Shown here: one piece after another, positions 21,817-33,254 of the stretch | Layout: each line of letters begins with the position of its first letter | Numbering within the stretch: the stretch's first letter is position 1 | Source: Furcasterigmium furcatum | Taxonomy: Eukaryota; Ascomycota; Sordariomycetes; Glomerellales; Plectosphaerellaceae | DNA: 64,000 nt | NCBI GenBank assembly: GCA_001599815.1 | Contig: BCIA01000004.1 | Span: 3,064,082 to 3,128,081 of the forward strand | Direction of reading: 5' to 3' | Notes under the pieces: model-generated | What the model saw: only the letters and a program-made list of their open reading frames with translations | Database searches by the model: none | What the model was told of the DNA's origin: nothing | Made by a program: the position numbers and the translations under genes

Positions 21817-22763
21817 TGCGGATGTGATGCGAATCGAATCGACGGTAAAGAGGAACGATTGAGGGGAGAGGCAAGGAGACACGATGCGACCGGATCGTGA
21901 CCTTTGGAAGAGACCGTTGGAGGTTTGTAGGTTGTTTCGGGGTGAGGATGCGAGAGGGAGAAGGGAAAAACACGAGAGGCTTTTTTTTACTGGAGATTCC
22001 CTTGCTGTTTGGTTTCCGGCAGGCGGCGTCTCGGCCAGACAAGGGACGGAAACAAGGCTCTCGCCCTTTGCGCTTCGCCTGGTCCGTGGCCCGTGCAGGG
22101 GAGCAACGAGATTGGTTGGTTCGGGAATACTCGGGTAATCGAATGGCGTCAGGGGTCTTGGCTACGGCTGCCAAATCTGCCCGCCACCTCCAAAAAAAAG
22201 TCAGTCGCCGGAAAATCTGTCCCTGGCGATCGGGCATTAACTTTCGCCCGAGGAGTCCCGTCGCTGATAAGATAACACCTGGTCCACTTAGGACGCAGAT
22301 GCGGACCATGTGGGCACCGGCGCGGTGTCCGGCCGCCGTTGAGCGACTCGGACGACCCGGCGTTCTCCGGACGGGCATTCCGTTGACTTCAAGGGCTTGA
22401 CATATAGCTTCATTCATTACTTTCCGCTTCATCTCAAGAACTCGAGCGCTTGCTAAATCATGGATTTCACGTTTTTGCTCTGAAAGAACATGTATTTGCT
22501 TGCGGCTGCTTAAGCCATGAGGATCACTGGTCGCAACCTCCGCTCGCTACCAGACGCCCAAACTCCCGGCAGAACTACCGACGCTGATCCAGGTTCATGA
22601 TATCCCAAGATCCAAACGCCATGCCTCATACCAAATATGCCAGATTTTGTGTGCCAGAACCAGATCCAGAACTCTCACGGTTCTCCTGATCCGCCGCCCG
22701 CGCTCTCCCACAGAGTCATCCAGAATGACTCCCCCCTTGGTGAGTATGAGATACAAACTGGGA
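21817..22763. other. Promoter region of the phosphate carrier gene
   Basis: About 950 bp with CT/GA-rich tracts, between two minus-strand genes. ORFs up to 236 codons overlap here (21722-22432, minus) but are low-complexity and motif-free. Confidence 0.45.
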
Positions 22764-25700
22764 TTAAGAACCGCCGCCATTACCGCCATCATCGTTCATG
22801 TTATTACCGCCCTCGAACATCCCCAGCACGTCGCTCGGCAGATACTCCAGCCACTGCGGCATCATGTCGTTCGTCAACCCGAGCGAGCCCAAGTCGATCG
22901 GATTCTCGTACGTGACCACGTCGCCAATGGGGCCCATGTTCTGGTCCATATAGGAGAAGGCCCCTGAACCAAAGGCCGGATCGAACATGCCCGCGCCCGT
23001 CTGCCCCATCCCGACGGGAATCGCATGGGCAGCTTGCCCGGATCCAGGCGTTTCCCCAGCCATGGCGGTGTTCGGGGTTGTCGCGGAAAAAGCGTCAAAC
23101 CCTGCTTGCTGCTGTTGGGCCGAAGGGAAGACCGGCGAGGCCAGGGGTGCCGGCTGCTGTGGAGGGGCCATGGTCAGCGTGTGTGTTCCAGGTGTGTTCC
23201 GGTGCAGTGGCGGCGACTCGGAGTTGTGGTCCAGTACCAGAGGAGGCCGAATGAGGCGAGAGGTTTGTCTTACAGTTGATGGACCTTGCGATCGATGGCC
23301 TCTTCCCCGTAGCGGTTGCCGGATAGCAGTTGTGGAATGTTGAGGGAACGCTGCAGCGTACATGCCGGCCTGCGTCTCTGGCTGGCTCTGCCGAATTGGG
23401 TCGTACACCATGTTCCCCGGGGAGGACACCGAGTTGCGGTTCCGCTGCTGGCCCATCATCTGGGTCGGCTGGCTTGTCCCAGATTGCATGTTCTGATACA
23501 TCAATGTCAGGCTCGAATTAGGTGAGTTGGTTGCTCCAGTGAGGGACCAGGCGAAGGGTGGGATATTAGGAGAGGTCGGATTCGACTGTTCAAACGGCGG
23601 GAAGTTCGTCAGGGACGCCCGCCGCATCGAAGGCGACTTGGTGCTTTCGTATTCCTCGTTTGTGTAGGTCTCACAGTCCCAGATGCCCTTGGACTTCTGG
23701 TCGAGTGCCGTCAGGATGTACTTTACTCCACCCCAGTATGCGTGCAGCTGCTGCAGCGAGTTGTAGCACCGGGAATAGTTTTGGTTGGCAGCAGAAGCCA
23801 ACAACGAGTGCTTAGACGAGAACTTGCCCCCGCCATCCGTGGAGTTGCGGGCAGTTTTCTCGAGTTTGCTCCCTTCCGGGGGAGTGTGCTCCCGAGAGGT
23901 GGGCTGCGATGCCATGGATGCCGACTCCATCAGGAAGGCACAGGCCGCAATATACATGGGCTGTGAGGTGAAGGGATTGCCGATGAAGCTGGTCGGCCCT
24001 ATGAGCTCGGCAAAGGAGAGGATATCCGCAATCGTCTTGGCGCTTGACATGGATAGCTCCCGACTATTCGGCAGAAGTTGGTGAGCTCGGTTCAGGGAAC
24101 CAAAAGTGCTGAGCAGCGTCGGCTGGTGAAGAATAATGATGAGCGCGTGGAACCAGAAGTGCATCAGGATAAATGTTGTGCTCTGTCCGGTCGATAAATA
24201 CGCCTTGAAGTTGCCCACGTTGAAGTGCAGCCTGTGATCTTGCTTCTGATATAACCTGGTCAGTTCGTTCTCCATCTGGGACAGCTTGGTCCATTTGTCC
24301 CGGGTTAGATCCTTGGCGTGATGGATGTTGTTCAGGACGTCCGAGGCTCGTCCGTAGAGGTGGATGATGCGGACAAATGTCGGGAACGGGTTTGGCCAGC
24401 CTGTTGCGGGATCGACGGTTGGCCGGGGCAGGTCGAACTCGAAGTCGTCGTCTCGAAAGGTGACCGGTCTTCCCGTGCCGGAGGAGATGACCCGGTCCAG
24501 GACGAAAACGGCCCAGAACGTATCCATGCGCTCTTGCTCGACCTCCAGCTCTTGCTCGCGACTGATGCCGTCGTCCTCTACGGCATGTTCACTCTGTCCA
24601 GCCTCGCTGCTGCCACGGGCCCAGTGCCGGACATACCAGGGATCCTTCTCTCCCTGATACTTGACACCGACCACTTTCTGGAGACCGAGGTCGACGGCCA
24701 TCCGGATGGCCAGTCCAAGGTACATCCACAGAGCGCTGTCTTGGTTGGCACCAAAGCCTTCATACGCCATCATGAGAAGTGCCTGCACCGCGCCAACTGA
24801 AGGCGCGGGAAACGTATCGACCGTCGCCGCTTTGGCCCGCTGAGCATATTGCTGGCCATACTCCGACCTGGGGACCTTGCCATCCTGCGCAATGTTTGGC
24901 GAGTCCGAGAAACGCGCGGCCAACGCACAGACTGCGTCCACAAGGATAGGCTCAACGCGCTTCTCCTGGACCATCCGGGTGAATCTCTCCTCTTTCAGGA
25001 AGGGGTAATTGCAGCCCAGGTGCGCGAAGAAGATCTTGACGAGGTGCAGAATCAGCGGGGGAACGGGTCCCTGATCATTCACGTCGTAGATCGGCAGCTC
25101 CTCAACGACGGCCTCACTCCCAGTCTGAGATGTAGCACTGGCCAAGCTTCGAATCTGGCCGACGCCCGTTGAACTCGGAGACGTCGCAGAGCCAGAGCCC
25201 CCGTTACTCCGCCGCCGCTCCCTCACGGATACAACCATCTGCTTGTAGCCAGGGACGATGGCTGTAGGGCCGAAGTAGCGGAAGTAGGGGACTCGGTGGC
25301 TCTCCACTCTGTCCTTGAAATGGAGCGTGGGAGAGTGGCTGCCGAGGCTGCGACCCTCGTCCGAGACGGAGGTTCTTGGGAAAACCGGAGGTGGTGGTCG
25401 CACGCTTCGGTCTTTCGAGTCGTTGTCCGATGTGCGCCGCCTGCCAGGGGGCGGCAGCTGAGGGACAGATTCCTGCGACTTGGATCGACGGTCGTGGTGA
25501 CGGGCGGGCGAGCTCATCTTGTGAGATGGTGGGGGTTGTGGTGGACTGAGCATCTTGGTGGCTGTTGTGCCGGTCGTCGCCTCACTTTTGCCGTTGCTCC
25601 TAGGAAGCTTCGTATCGTCGTTTTGCACATTATCGCCAGTGTCCTCCTCTTCAGCATCGTCGAGGTAGGCGTCCGCGGGGCCATCGTGGGCACCTCTCGG

Positions 25701-26087
25701 CCGGTCGTTGGCGCTCTCGCCTTGCTTCTTGTCGGGCACTTCGGTGTAGCCGAGGCACTCGTGGCCGTTCTTGGTGCATGTCGAGCAGACGGGACGCTCT
25801 CCGGCGCATCTCGTCTTGCGCTTACGGCAGGTCAGACAGCTGTGCGACGGCAGAAAATGTCAGCGTATGTCTTCGGATCCTCAGGCGATGGGGGAACAAG
25901 GCCATTGTGGTCGCGTTGACCGACCATGCCCCATAGCATTGTAGCCAAGAGTCGGGCAGGAGAGAGACGACGAGTGAGAACGCGGGGGTAGGTGGGCTTA
26001 CGCAGCATTGATGCGTCGCCGCTTGGACGGCGGTTGTCCCTGATTGTGCACGAAGCGAATTTGCTTCGGGGGAGGCGCTGTGCTCAT
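22764..26087 (-). CDS. Zn(II)2Cys6 transcription factor with fungal-specific transcription factor domain
   Basis: Exon 1 26087-26002, intron 25840-26001 (162 nt), exon 2 25839-22764; 1,053 aa. The intron interrupts the zinc cluster just before its first cysteine: SKRRRINAA / CLTCRKRKTRC, then PVCSTCTKNGHEC, giving C-x2-C-x6-C-x6-C-x2-C-x6-C at residues 30-57. The ATG at 26087 gives the conserved N-terminus PKQIRFVHNQGQPPSKRRR. A long Ser/Pro/Arg-rich linker follows. The middle-homology domain runs from about residue 284 (LILHLVKIFFAHLGCNYPFL) through YEGFGANQDSALWMYLGLAIRMA, MDTFWAVFVLDRVIS and LMHFWFHALIIILHQPTLL. The C-terminus is Gln/Pro/Met-rich, a plausible activation region. It should act in the nucleus on CGG-type sites. 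I do not recognise the named orthologue. It is followed on the same strand, 1.1 kb away, by a second regulator of the same class. Confidence 0.9.
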
Positions 26088-27175
26088 GATTCGATATCAC
26101 ATCGCAGGCAAGGAGCGTCTTGCATCGATGTGCCAGGACAGGAGAGGCGGTCGGGGGCACGCACACGATCATGCGGAGGTGTTGTTCTGGCGAGGTTGAC
26201 AGGCGGGACGTGGTGGAAGAGGAGGATTGGGAGGAGGATCGGGTCCGATGGTGTTGCGCATCCCGCCCTAGGTTCCTGCCGCACTAAACGACGGGCAGCT
26301 ACAGGCTGTCCCTTCCCCGAAGCTAGTGGACCGCACAGCGCTAAAACACAGCGAAAATGCTCCTAGGATCGGCGGCCCCGCGGATGCGCCGAAGCCTCCC
26401 CTTGCACCCTGCGCTAGCATCAGGCTGCGCGGCCTGTCCGGCCGGCTGTATTGCACCATGTGTGGCCAAACCGTCGGGCTCGCTGCCTCTGCCGCTCGCC
26501 CCTTGGCCTGCATCCTGTGGAGTGTGACTGGGATGCGGGTAACGTTGATGACTTTCCCGATGCTGAGACCAACCCCGTTTTCAGCGGGGGACACCAGCTT
26601 AAGCATTCTAGTTGATGTCCTTGTGACGTGTCTAGCTTTGCTCATCTCCACAGTAGACGGGCTTCCTAATCCATCCGTGAGTCCAGACCCAGGAATCTCA
26701 CGATGTTCGTCAATGCCCCTGATCTGATTGCTTTGCCCCCTCGTGAAACCCTCTCAACTGGCCCACGTAGGATCTGATGTCTTTCCCCAGCAGTATCGAT
26801 TCGATCCGGCACGTATTCATGCTGAAAACGATACACTGGACTGCCAACTACCAAGCCGAGGTCAGTGTCACGATGGGGTTCGCCGACACTATGAGAAGCG
26901 CACGAACAGAAGGATCCGAATATTGGTACAATTAGTAACAAATCATGCCCAGGCACACACACAAACCGTGAACCGACACCTGCCAAGCGCCCAATCCCAG
27001 TGAAAAAATCCCTTCGTAGTCCGGTAATGCTGGGCGCCCATTGCCCGGCCATCAGCCCGAGATGACAACACCTTCGTACGCCGTCACTCCCGGGTTGCCC
27101 TGGTATTCCCGGTGTGCCCTGAAAAACAGGGGAACAGCAGCTGATCCAAGCTCGCGCGCTCCCGTCCCGTCCATC
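26088..27175. other. Promoter region between two regulators
   Basis: About 1.1 kb upstream of the first Zn2Cys6 gene and downstream of the second. Several 90-130 codon ORFs on both strands show no motif. Confidence 0.45.
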
Positions 27176-29412
27176 CTAACCAAAAACGATCGTAACGCCC
27201 ATGTCCTCGCTAACTCGTCTCCAAATGTCGTCGCCACTGCCTGATCCCATGGGCATCGTGGGAAACTGTGGCATCTGGTGCATATCACCAACGTGCCCCT
27301 CCATATCCATGAAATCAGAACGACGCCAGACCTCTTGAACAATAATCCATCCCCTCTCGATATTTGTCATTCCCTGACGCTTATCGATGGCAACAAACGC
27401 TTGACGGGCAAGGTCTCTGTCTTCCACCGTGACCGCCTCGCAAGCGGCCACGAACAGGGGCCATAGAAGCGCCGCCAGCGGTCCCCCGTGCAGCACCGTC
27501 GCGGCACAGTGCGTCAGGCTCGCATGAGCGTGTCTCTGGACGAGATGGTGTCGCCGGCCATGCCCATGGATTGTACGATAAAGGTGGACAAAGGCGCTAT
27601 GTCGGTACGCAAGGGCGTTATGAAGGATACTCTGGAGGTGGGCTCGCTCTGGTGACTCGTATGGTCTCTCGACATCGAGGGCCTCTGCCTCCTCGTTCAC
27701 ATGCAGATCCTCCAATGCGAGGCCGGCAGGCAGGGATGGATGCCAGTTCTGGAGAGCCGCCTCGATGGCGTCCGCGTTCGTTTCGAATTCCGTGCGGAGC
27801 ACAGCCAGCTTGGGGGTATTGAGGTGTGGTGCCGACAGGGCCGACTCAAGCTCCTTCTTCATTGAGAGCAGGTTGGATAAGCGATGGAGGATGGGCCACA
27901 GCGTTGTTGACAGCCCGAGCAGGGTGTCGACGTTGTTGGAAGGCGAGAAATCGAGCGGATCCATTGGCGACACGGGATGAGGGCATCCAGCGGCAGGTGT
28001 TGTGGCAATGGGCGCCTTGCCAAAGGATAGAGCCGCAATCACATCATAGAAGCGGAAAGCCTATGCTGATGTCAGTTGCGCGTATCAACCGTGGTCCATG
28101 AGATATCATACTCGTTCCAGAAAGGTACTGGTTGGCGTGGGCTTCTGATCGTTCTGCCGCATAATCGTCATGGCACCTTTCAAGTGACCATCGACAATGT
28201 TGGATCGTCCACGCTGGACCAACTGAAATCCACGGTGTCAGTGGGCGAACGGCTCGTCCCTTGCTGAGCTGAGAGTACGTACCACTTCAAAGTAAACCAG
28301 CAGCATGATGGCCGCCAGGAGTTCTTCTCTGTCCGCCTTTGGCCCCATCTCTATGAGCCGTGCCAGCCCCTGGATGGCTTGGTTGTGAAAGTACACCGAT
28401 CTCTCCTCATGCCGCCCGCTGCTGCGATGTTCGAGATGCGCACTGGAGAGAGCATAAATGGCGTTTTGGACCGTGGTGCTGCTGTAACATAGAGGCAGAA
28501 CCAGTTGTTGGAAAGGATTTCCAGACTCGGTCTCGCGGAGAACGATCAGATGGGAAAGAACGTTGGCAAAATGATCAACAAGTGAACGCCGGTTGGCGCA
28601 GTCCGAGAATTCTGAGAAGACTGGCGACACGAATTCGAGGTGTGGTGAGCCGAGAGGCGCTGGCGAGATCATCGCAAGATCTGGATAATGACGCTGAGCT
28701 CGGGTAACCGCCATCTGTGGAACAGCGTCCGCCCGGACGATTTCCTCATCGGCATCCTCTTGGTGCGCCTCGTCTTGGGAGAAGTCGTACGGAAGGTTGA
28801 GAGGCGATTGGAGCGAAGAGATTGAAGTTGGGCCCCAAGTTGCGTCCAGAGGGCTGGCAAGACCTTGCCCGTCCCCTGCAGGAGCGTCTTCATTGTCGTA
28901 TCTGTAGTACTCGGAGGCCACGTCCGGGTCCTCATCGTCGGCAAAGTCGTATTCTGAGGCCAACGTCAGGCGGCGTTGCCCAGAGGAGGCGGCATCAAGG
29001 GCCTGTCCTACGAGCGATTCGCGCTTCTTGCGCTGTCGAGGCCGGACGGGTTCATATGCACAGTCCTGATCTCTCTCAGCGCAGCGGGAGCATCTCGGTC
29101 GAGCTTCGTCGCATTTCTTTTTCTGCAGGGCGGTTCGTGTTAGGGACAGGGGCAAGGAAGTCGGCTCAGTCTGGATCGCATACCTTTTCTTTGCTATTTG
29201 AACAGTCAGCTCAGTTGCCCCGAGAACTCGAGGAGCATCACTTACCAGTATGTACAGCCTTTGAGTGTCGCCACCGCCTATGGTCAGCTCCAATGTCCCG
29301 ACAGACCGGGTCGCCGTTGTCCTGAGGTAAGACATGGCGTTGGATCAGACATACCGGCTCTTGATCTCCGCTTCGGCGCCTTGGGGGCCGCGAGTTTCGA
29401 GTATATCAACAT
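27176..29412 (-). CDS. Zn(II)2Cys6 transcription factor, six exons including two micro-exons
   Basis: Exons 29412-29355, 29258-29246 (13 nt), 29193-29184 (10 nt), 29122-28283, 28222-28112 and 28060-27176; 638 aa. Introns are 96, 52, 61, 60 and 51 nt, all GT-AG. The short exons assemble KRRSRAG-CTYC-KEK-KKKC, giving a complete zinc cluster C-x2-C-x6-C-x6-C-x2-C-x6-C at residues 21-48 with CDEARPRCSRCAERDQDC. Without the 13-nt and 10-nt exons the first two cysteines would be missing. A basic linker (RPRQRKKRE), an acidic region and a fungal regulatory domain follow, with LVDHFANVLSHL, LLAAIMLLVYFEV, FLERAFRFYDVIAALSFGK and GWIIVQEVWRR. This layout is common in fungal regulators with a C-terminal type-2 (PF11951-like) domain. 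The target genes are unknown. The acceptor of intron 1 is AAG rather than CAG/TAG. Confidence 0.86.
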
Positions 29413-31473
29413 GATGGCGTTTGCACGGCGACGACGTCCAGATCAAGACATAGTGTCGCTGCTGGATGTAGCGGTCGCGTCGACGTCGCCAATTCTATCT
29501 TCGACCAGACAGACGGCAGATGGGGGGTGAGGCGGTTCTGGGAGCTCGAGGAATGTCCTGAGGTTGTACTCGGAGGTCCGTCGTCCGTCCTGAATCGCAA
29601 CTCTCGACGTCGGCAGTCGATGCAGAGTAGTTGCCGGATGTAGCGAGGTCGATGACCGAGGGTCGAGTCGCAACGGCAATATTCGAAAGTTTCGAAGCGG
29701 TCGCTGGTGTCGTGAGTCGTAGGTGTCTTGGGCTCGATAGATGCGAATGCTTTGGAAAAACAGGTTCTGGAGCGCAAGGAGGGCGGACTGCGACTAGGCC
29801 ATGGAGAAATTGAGGAGAAGCCTTCCAGACCTCGTGAACACGGCCTTGGCCTGTTCGTCACCGGCTTTAGGTCACTGTGCCGCCAACACGCGCTTTCCCC
29901 TACCGACCGGCTAGGGTAATCACTCACTCGCCTCATGCCAGCGCTGTGAAGGCACCACCCCTCTCGCCTTCACCAACTGTGAGTGGAGCGGCTTGCGGGG
30001 TCGAGCGTGCTAAGTGGATCTATGGGGTCTCAGATCTTCTTTTCATTGGCTTCATTTTTTCCCCTGGACAAATTCATGGCAGGCACACCTCCCACTGTTC
30101 CTGCCGTCGGGTTCCAGAACCAAAGCTTGAGGGCGCTGGTTCGTGCTGGTCGAAGTCCCGATCAGAACGATCCCTCCTCCATCGTCGCGACCAGAGTGGT
30201 CACTCACTTCAGACCCTGATCTGCACTGACATTCACCACCAACGGCTAGGCCATATCATGCCCATCATGTTGCGGTGTTCTCCTCGTCGAGCGATTCTAG
30301 TTGACAGAGGTGGTCGACTGTCTCCTGTGGTCGCGTCCATTTGCATCTTCGGATGACCACCTCTGAGGACGATGAACAACCAGCTTGCCAGATCTCCCCA
30401 TTAGCCGGCCACTTGGGGGCAAAATGCCGGCACCTCCCCCGGTCTCAGTCTCGACAAATCACTTCGGCAGATCTCCATTGAGGATCGAAGCCATCCGCCA
30501 CATTCGACCCAAGTGGCGACCGCGATCGATCTGTCGGCCTGAATGGCTCGCCCTGTCGAGTCGACCGTCTCTGAGTCCGGAGTGGAACAATCTGGCGCAC
30601 AGCTGACAGCCAAGCGGTGAATCGTGGGCTCCCCTTCAGCCGGGGCAATTCCGTCCAAAGGAGCACGGGATGCGCAGGCCTCGCCTACGGAGGGGCAATT
30701 CGGAGGCCATCATGCAATTTCGATGCTCGTGCTGGCATCTTTGTCCCATCTTGTCCAATCAACAGGCCAGGTGATGAGCTTGTGCTTACGGAGCTTTCCC
30801 ACTCGCCATCCCTCAGCTCAGGATGCATCACCGACGGGCAGGGGTGGTCGTACCGAACGCAGAAAGCCAGCCCGTGGTCGTCGGGTTTACAGACGAGCAG
30901 ATGAAGGCTCTTGATCAAATCGATGGACGTACTACGTGCTCGTACGGACATGACTGCCTCGTAAACGCCGTGGGACGCTTGCCAGGCTCGGCGGCGCCGT
31001 CCTCCCTCGAAACGGTCTTCCAAAGGCCTGGGAGGCATCAAACGTCGTAAGCTGCTCCCTTGCTGCGGAAGTCCTTGTCGGCGTCCCACGCTCTACTCAG
31101 CCCCCGGCCCTCCCGTGCATGAAGCGTCTTGGGGCCCGACTCGCTGGCACCTCGTCCCTCGTCACGTTGCCCTGCGCGCATTTCTTATCCGTAAGACGGA
31201 AGCGGTCACCGACGAGGCTCTGCCTGATCCCTCACCCTCGGGCTGTCGCGCAAATGCTGACAATGCTCCGCTGACCTGAACACGTTGGCGGCCTCTAATC
31301 ACCATCGCGAAAGAATGGCCCGAGTCGCAGCCAAGTAGAGACGATCACCAGCCGATCGAATTCGCATGCGACACAGATACGGACACCGACACCGAGCGTC
31401 GGCGAACCCAGCGACAAGAGCGACCTGGAGAAAGACCTTAATCCCGTTCCACCGCGCGCCTGCGACCACCACG
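29413..31473. other. Divergent promoter region, no gene seen
   Basis: About 2.06 kb between the second Zn2Cys6 gene (minus) and the Cys-Cys-repeat membrane protein (plus). Many short ORFs on both strands without motifs. It likely holds both promoters. Confidence 0.45.
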
Positions 31474-33254
31474 ATGGCGCCGCTTCGATTTACCGGCACC
31501 GCCGCGGTCGTCGTGGCGCTCTTCGCTGCCGGGATCGCCTCAGAGGAACTCAAGGGGCGGAATGGCGTCCACAGAGTCGAGAAGACGCATGTGACGATCA
31601 TACACAACGTGGTTCGACGAGATCATCCGGTCACAGTCTGCCCCACGAACCATAACCTCTGTCCGGAAGCTTTGAACGGCGGCTGCTGTCCAGAGAGATA
31701 CGATTGCGGAACGGATTCATGCTATGCCACGACACCGGCGACGTCCACTTGCCGCGGAACTGTCGGATACTATGGCTGTCCGATGGAGGTTGGAGGTAGG
31801 CCACCCGACCTGATCTGTGTGTTGAACGACGGCTAACGACACATCAACCAGGCGGCTGCTGTCCCGTCGGCTTCGAATGTCGACGACAAGACTGTGCCCC
31901 TCCCGAGGGCGTGTCATACTCCCAGCAGTGCCCGACCAACTACTTCCAGTGCCCATCGTCGCTCAACTTCGGATGTTGCCGCAGTGGTATGGGATGCGCC
32001 GCAAGTGCATGCTATTCCACCGAGCCATCGACATATGTTGTTACCCGAGTCTCGACAAGCACCGACGCGGACGATGATGAGATAACCGTAACGGAGGTAG
32101 AGACGACGGTCTCGACGCCATCCGCACCGACAGGATACGAGACGGTAAACGCGGGCGATGATCAGCCTCAGGTCGTCGTCAAGTTCTATCCAGGCTCTGT
32201 TCCGAAGGTAGACCCGGAAGTTACATCCGGCGACAGTGGCGGCGGCGGCGGAGGTCTCACAACGGCACACATCGTCGGCATCGTCGTGGGCGTCGTCGGG
32301 CTGCTCGTTATCGTCCTGGTAGCGGCCTGGATCATCATTCGACACCTGAACAAGGTCGTCCAGGTGGTGGAGTCGAAACAAGGCACATCGAAAGACTCAC
32401 ATGGGACAAAAGACCGCCCTGCCATGGCGCAGTACCGCATGAGCGGCAGCAAGCCAACACCATCGGAGATAGACGACATGTCCATCGACCCTCTCATGAT
32501 GACCTCGCCCCGGCCCTCTCATCGGCGCTTCGACTCGGATTCCGACGGAGTGGGCATCGGCATCCCGTCTCCGACCCTTGGTACGCCCTCGCCGAATGTT
32601 CCTGGTGGCTACCAGGCAGTGCCCAACTCTGCGACAGAACGGCACAGGAGCTACGATTCAAACTACCAAGGCGATGTTGGCTACTTTGATTCACTACCGG
32701 ATCGGTCAAATAGGGCCAGTGGACAATCCAGTGTGTGGGCAGCAAATCGCCACAGTAGCGACTCTCAGGGCACCCAGGTGCCAGGTCAGGGACAACATGC
32801 CCGGCACTGGTCGAACGCGAGCGAGCTGTCCACAACAGAAGTCACGTCGCCAGTGTGGAACAACAACATGAACCCACAGGAACTCGACGGCACGGTTCTC
32901 ACGCCCGAGCTTCACGGAGAGTCAGTGATATCACCTATCGATCCAATGTCGCCTGGTCTGAATGATCCGCGGCGCGAGTCCGGCGGGAGCAATATCAGTG
33001 CCATGACGGCCACAGGCGGCGTGGGCGTGACAAGACCGGCGGCGAATCTCGCGAGACGACGAAGCAGTGAAGGGCGGTCTCGGACGGATGGCCCAGCTTC
33101 AACGGCAGTCGGCCAGGGGACCCTGAGCGTCGTGGCCGAGGACACCGAAGTCATCGGCCACTATGGTCCCAGCGATCGGACGGCAGGACAGACGGCGGCT
33201 GGATTGAATCAATGGGGTTGGGGACAGCCTGACCAACGACAGGCACCCCAGTAG
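31474..33254 (+). CDS. Secreted-type single-pass membrane protein with three Cys-Cys repeats
   Basis: Exons 31474-31795 and 31852-33254 (intron 31796-31851), 574 aa. The ATG at 31474 gives a signal peptide (APLRFTGTAAVVVALFAAGIAS). The ectodomain has three related units ending in a Cys-Cys pair: CPTNHNLCPEALNGGCCPE, YYGCPMEVGG-GCCPVGFEC and CPTNYFQCPSSLNFGCCRS. The intron falls inside unit 2, and splicing completes GGGCC. A Thr/Ser-rich stalk (TVTEVETTVSTPSAPT) leads to a helix from THIVGIVVG-like sequence (AHIVGIVVGVVGLLVIVLVAAW) and a 330-residue cytoplasmic tail rich in Ser, Pro and Arg (RRFDSDSDGVG, RRRSSEGRSR), probably phosphorylated. Proteins of this plan are widespread and uncharacterised in Sordariomycetes. 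A wall-sensing or adhesion role is only a guess. Codon usage matches neighbours. Confidence 0.82.

Noticed and set aside
25296..25919. 207-codon plus-strand ORF over the first Zn2Cys6 gene
   Set aside because: Overlaps the linker and zinc cluster of a convincing spliced gene; Val/Gly/Arg-rich with no domain.
29259..29335. Start of the second Zn2Cys6 gene at the ATG at 29335
   Set aside because: The continuous ORF from there lacks the first two cysteines; the spliced model from 29412 gives a complete zinc cluster.
22764..29412. Secondary metabolite cluster around the two transcription factors
   Set aside because: No synthase, P450, transporter or tailoring enzyme lies nearby.
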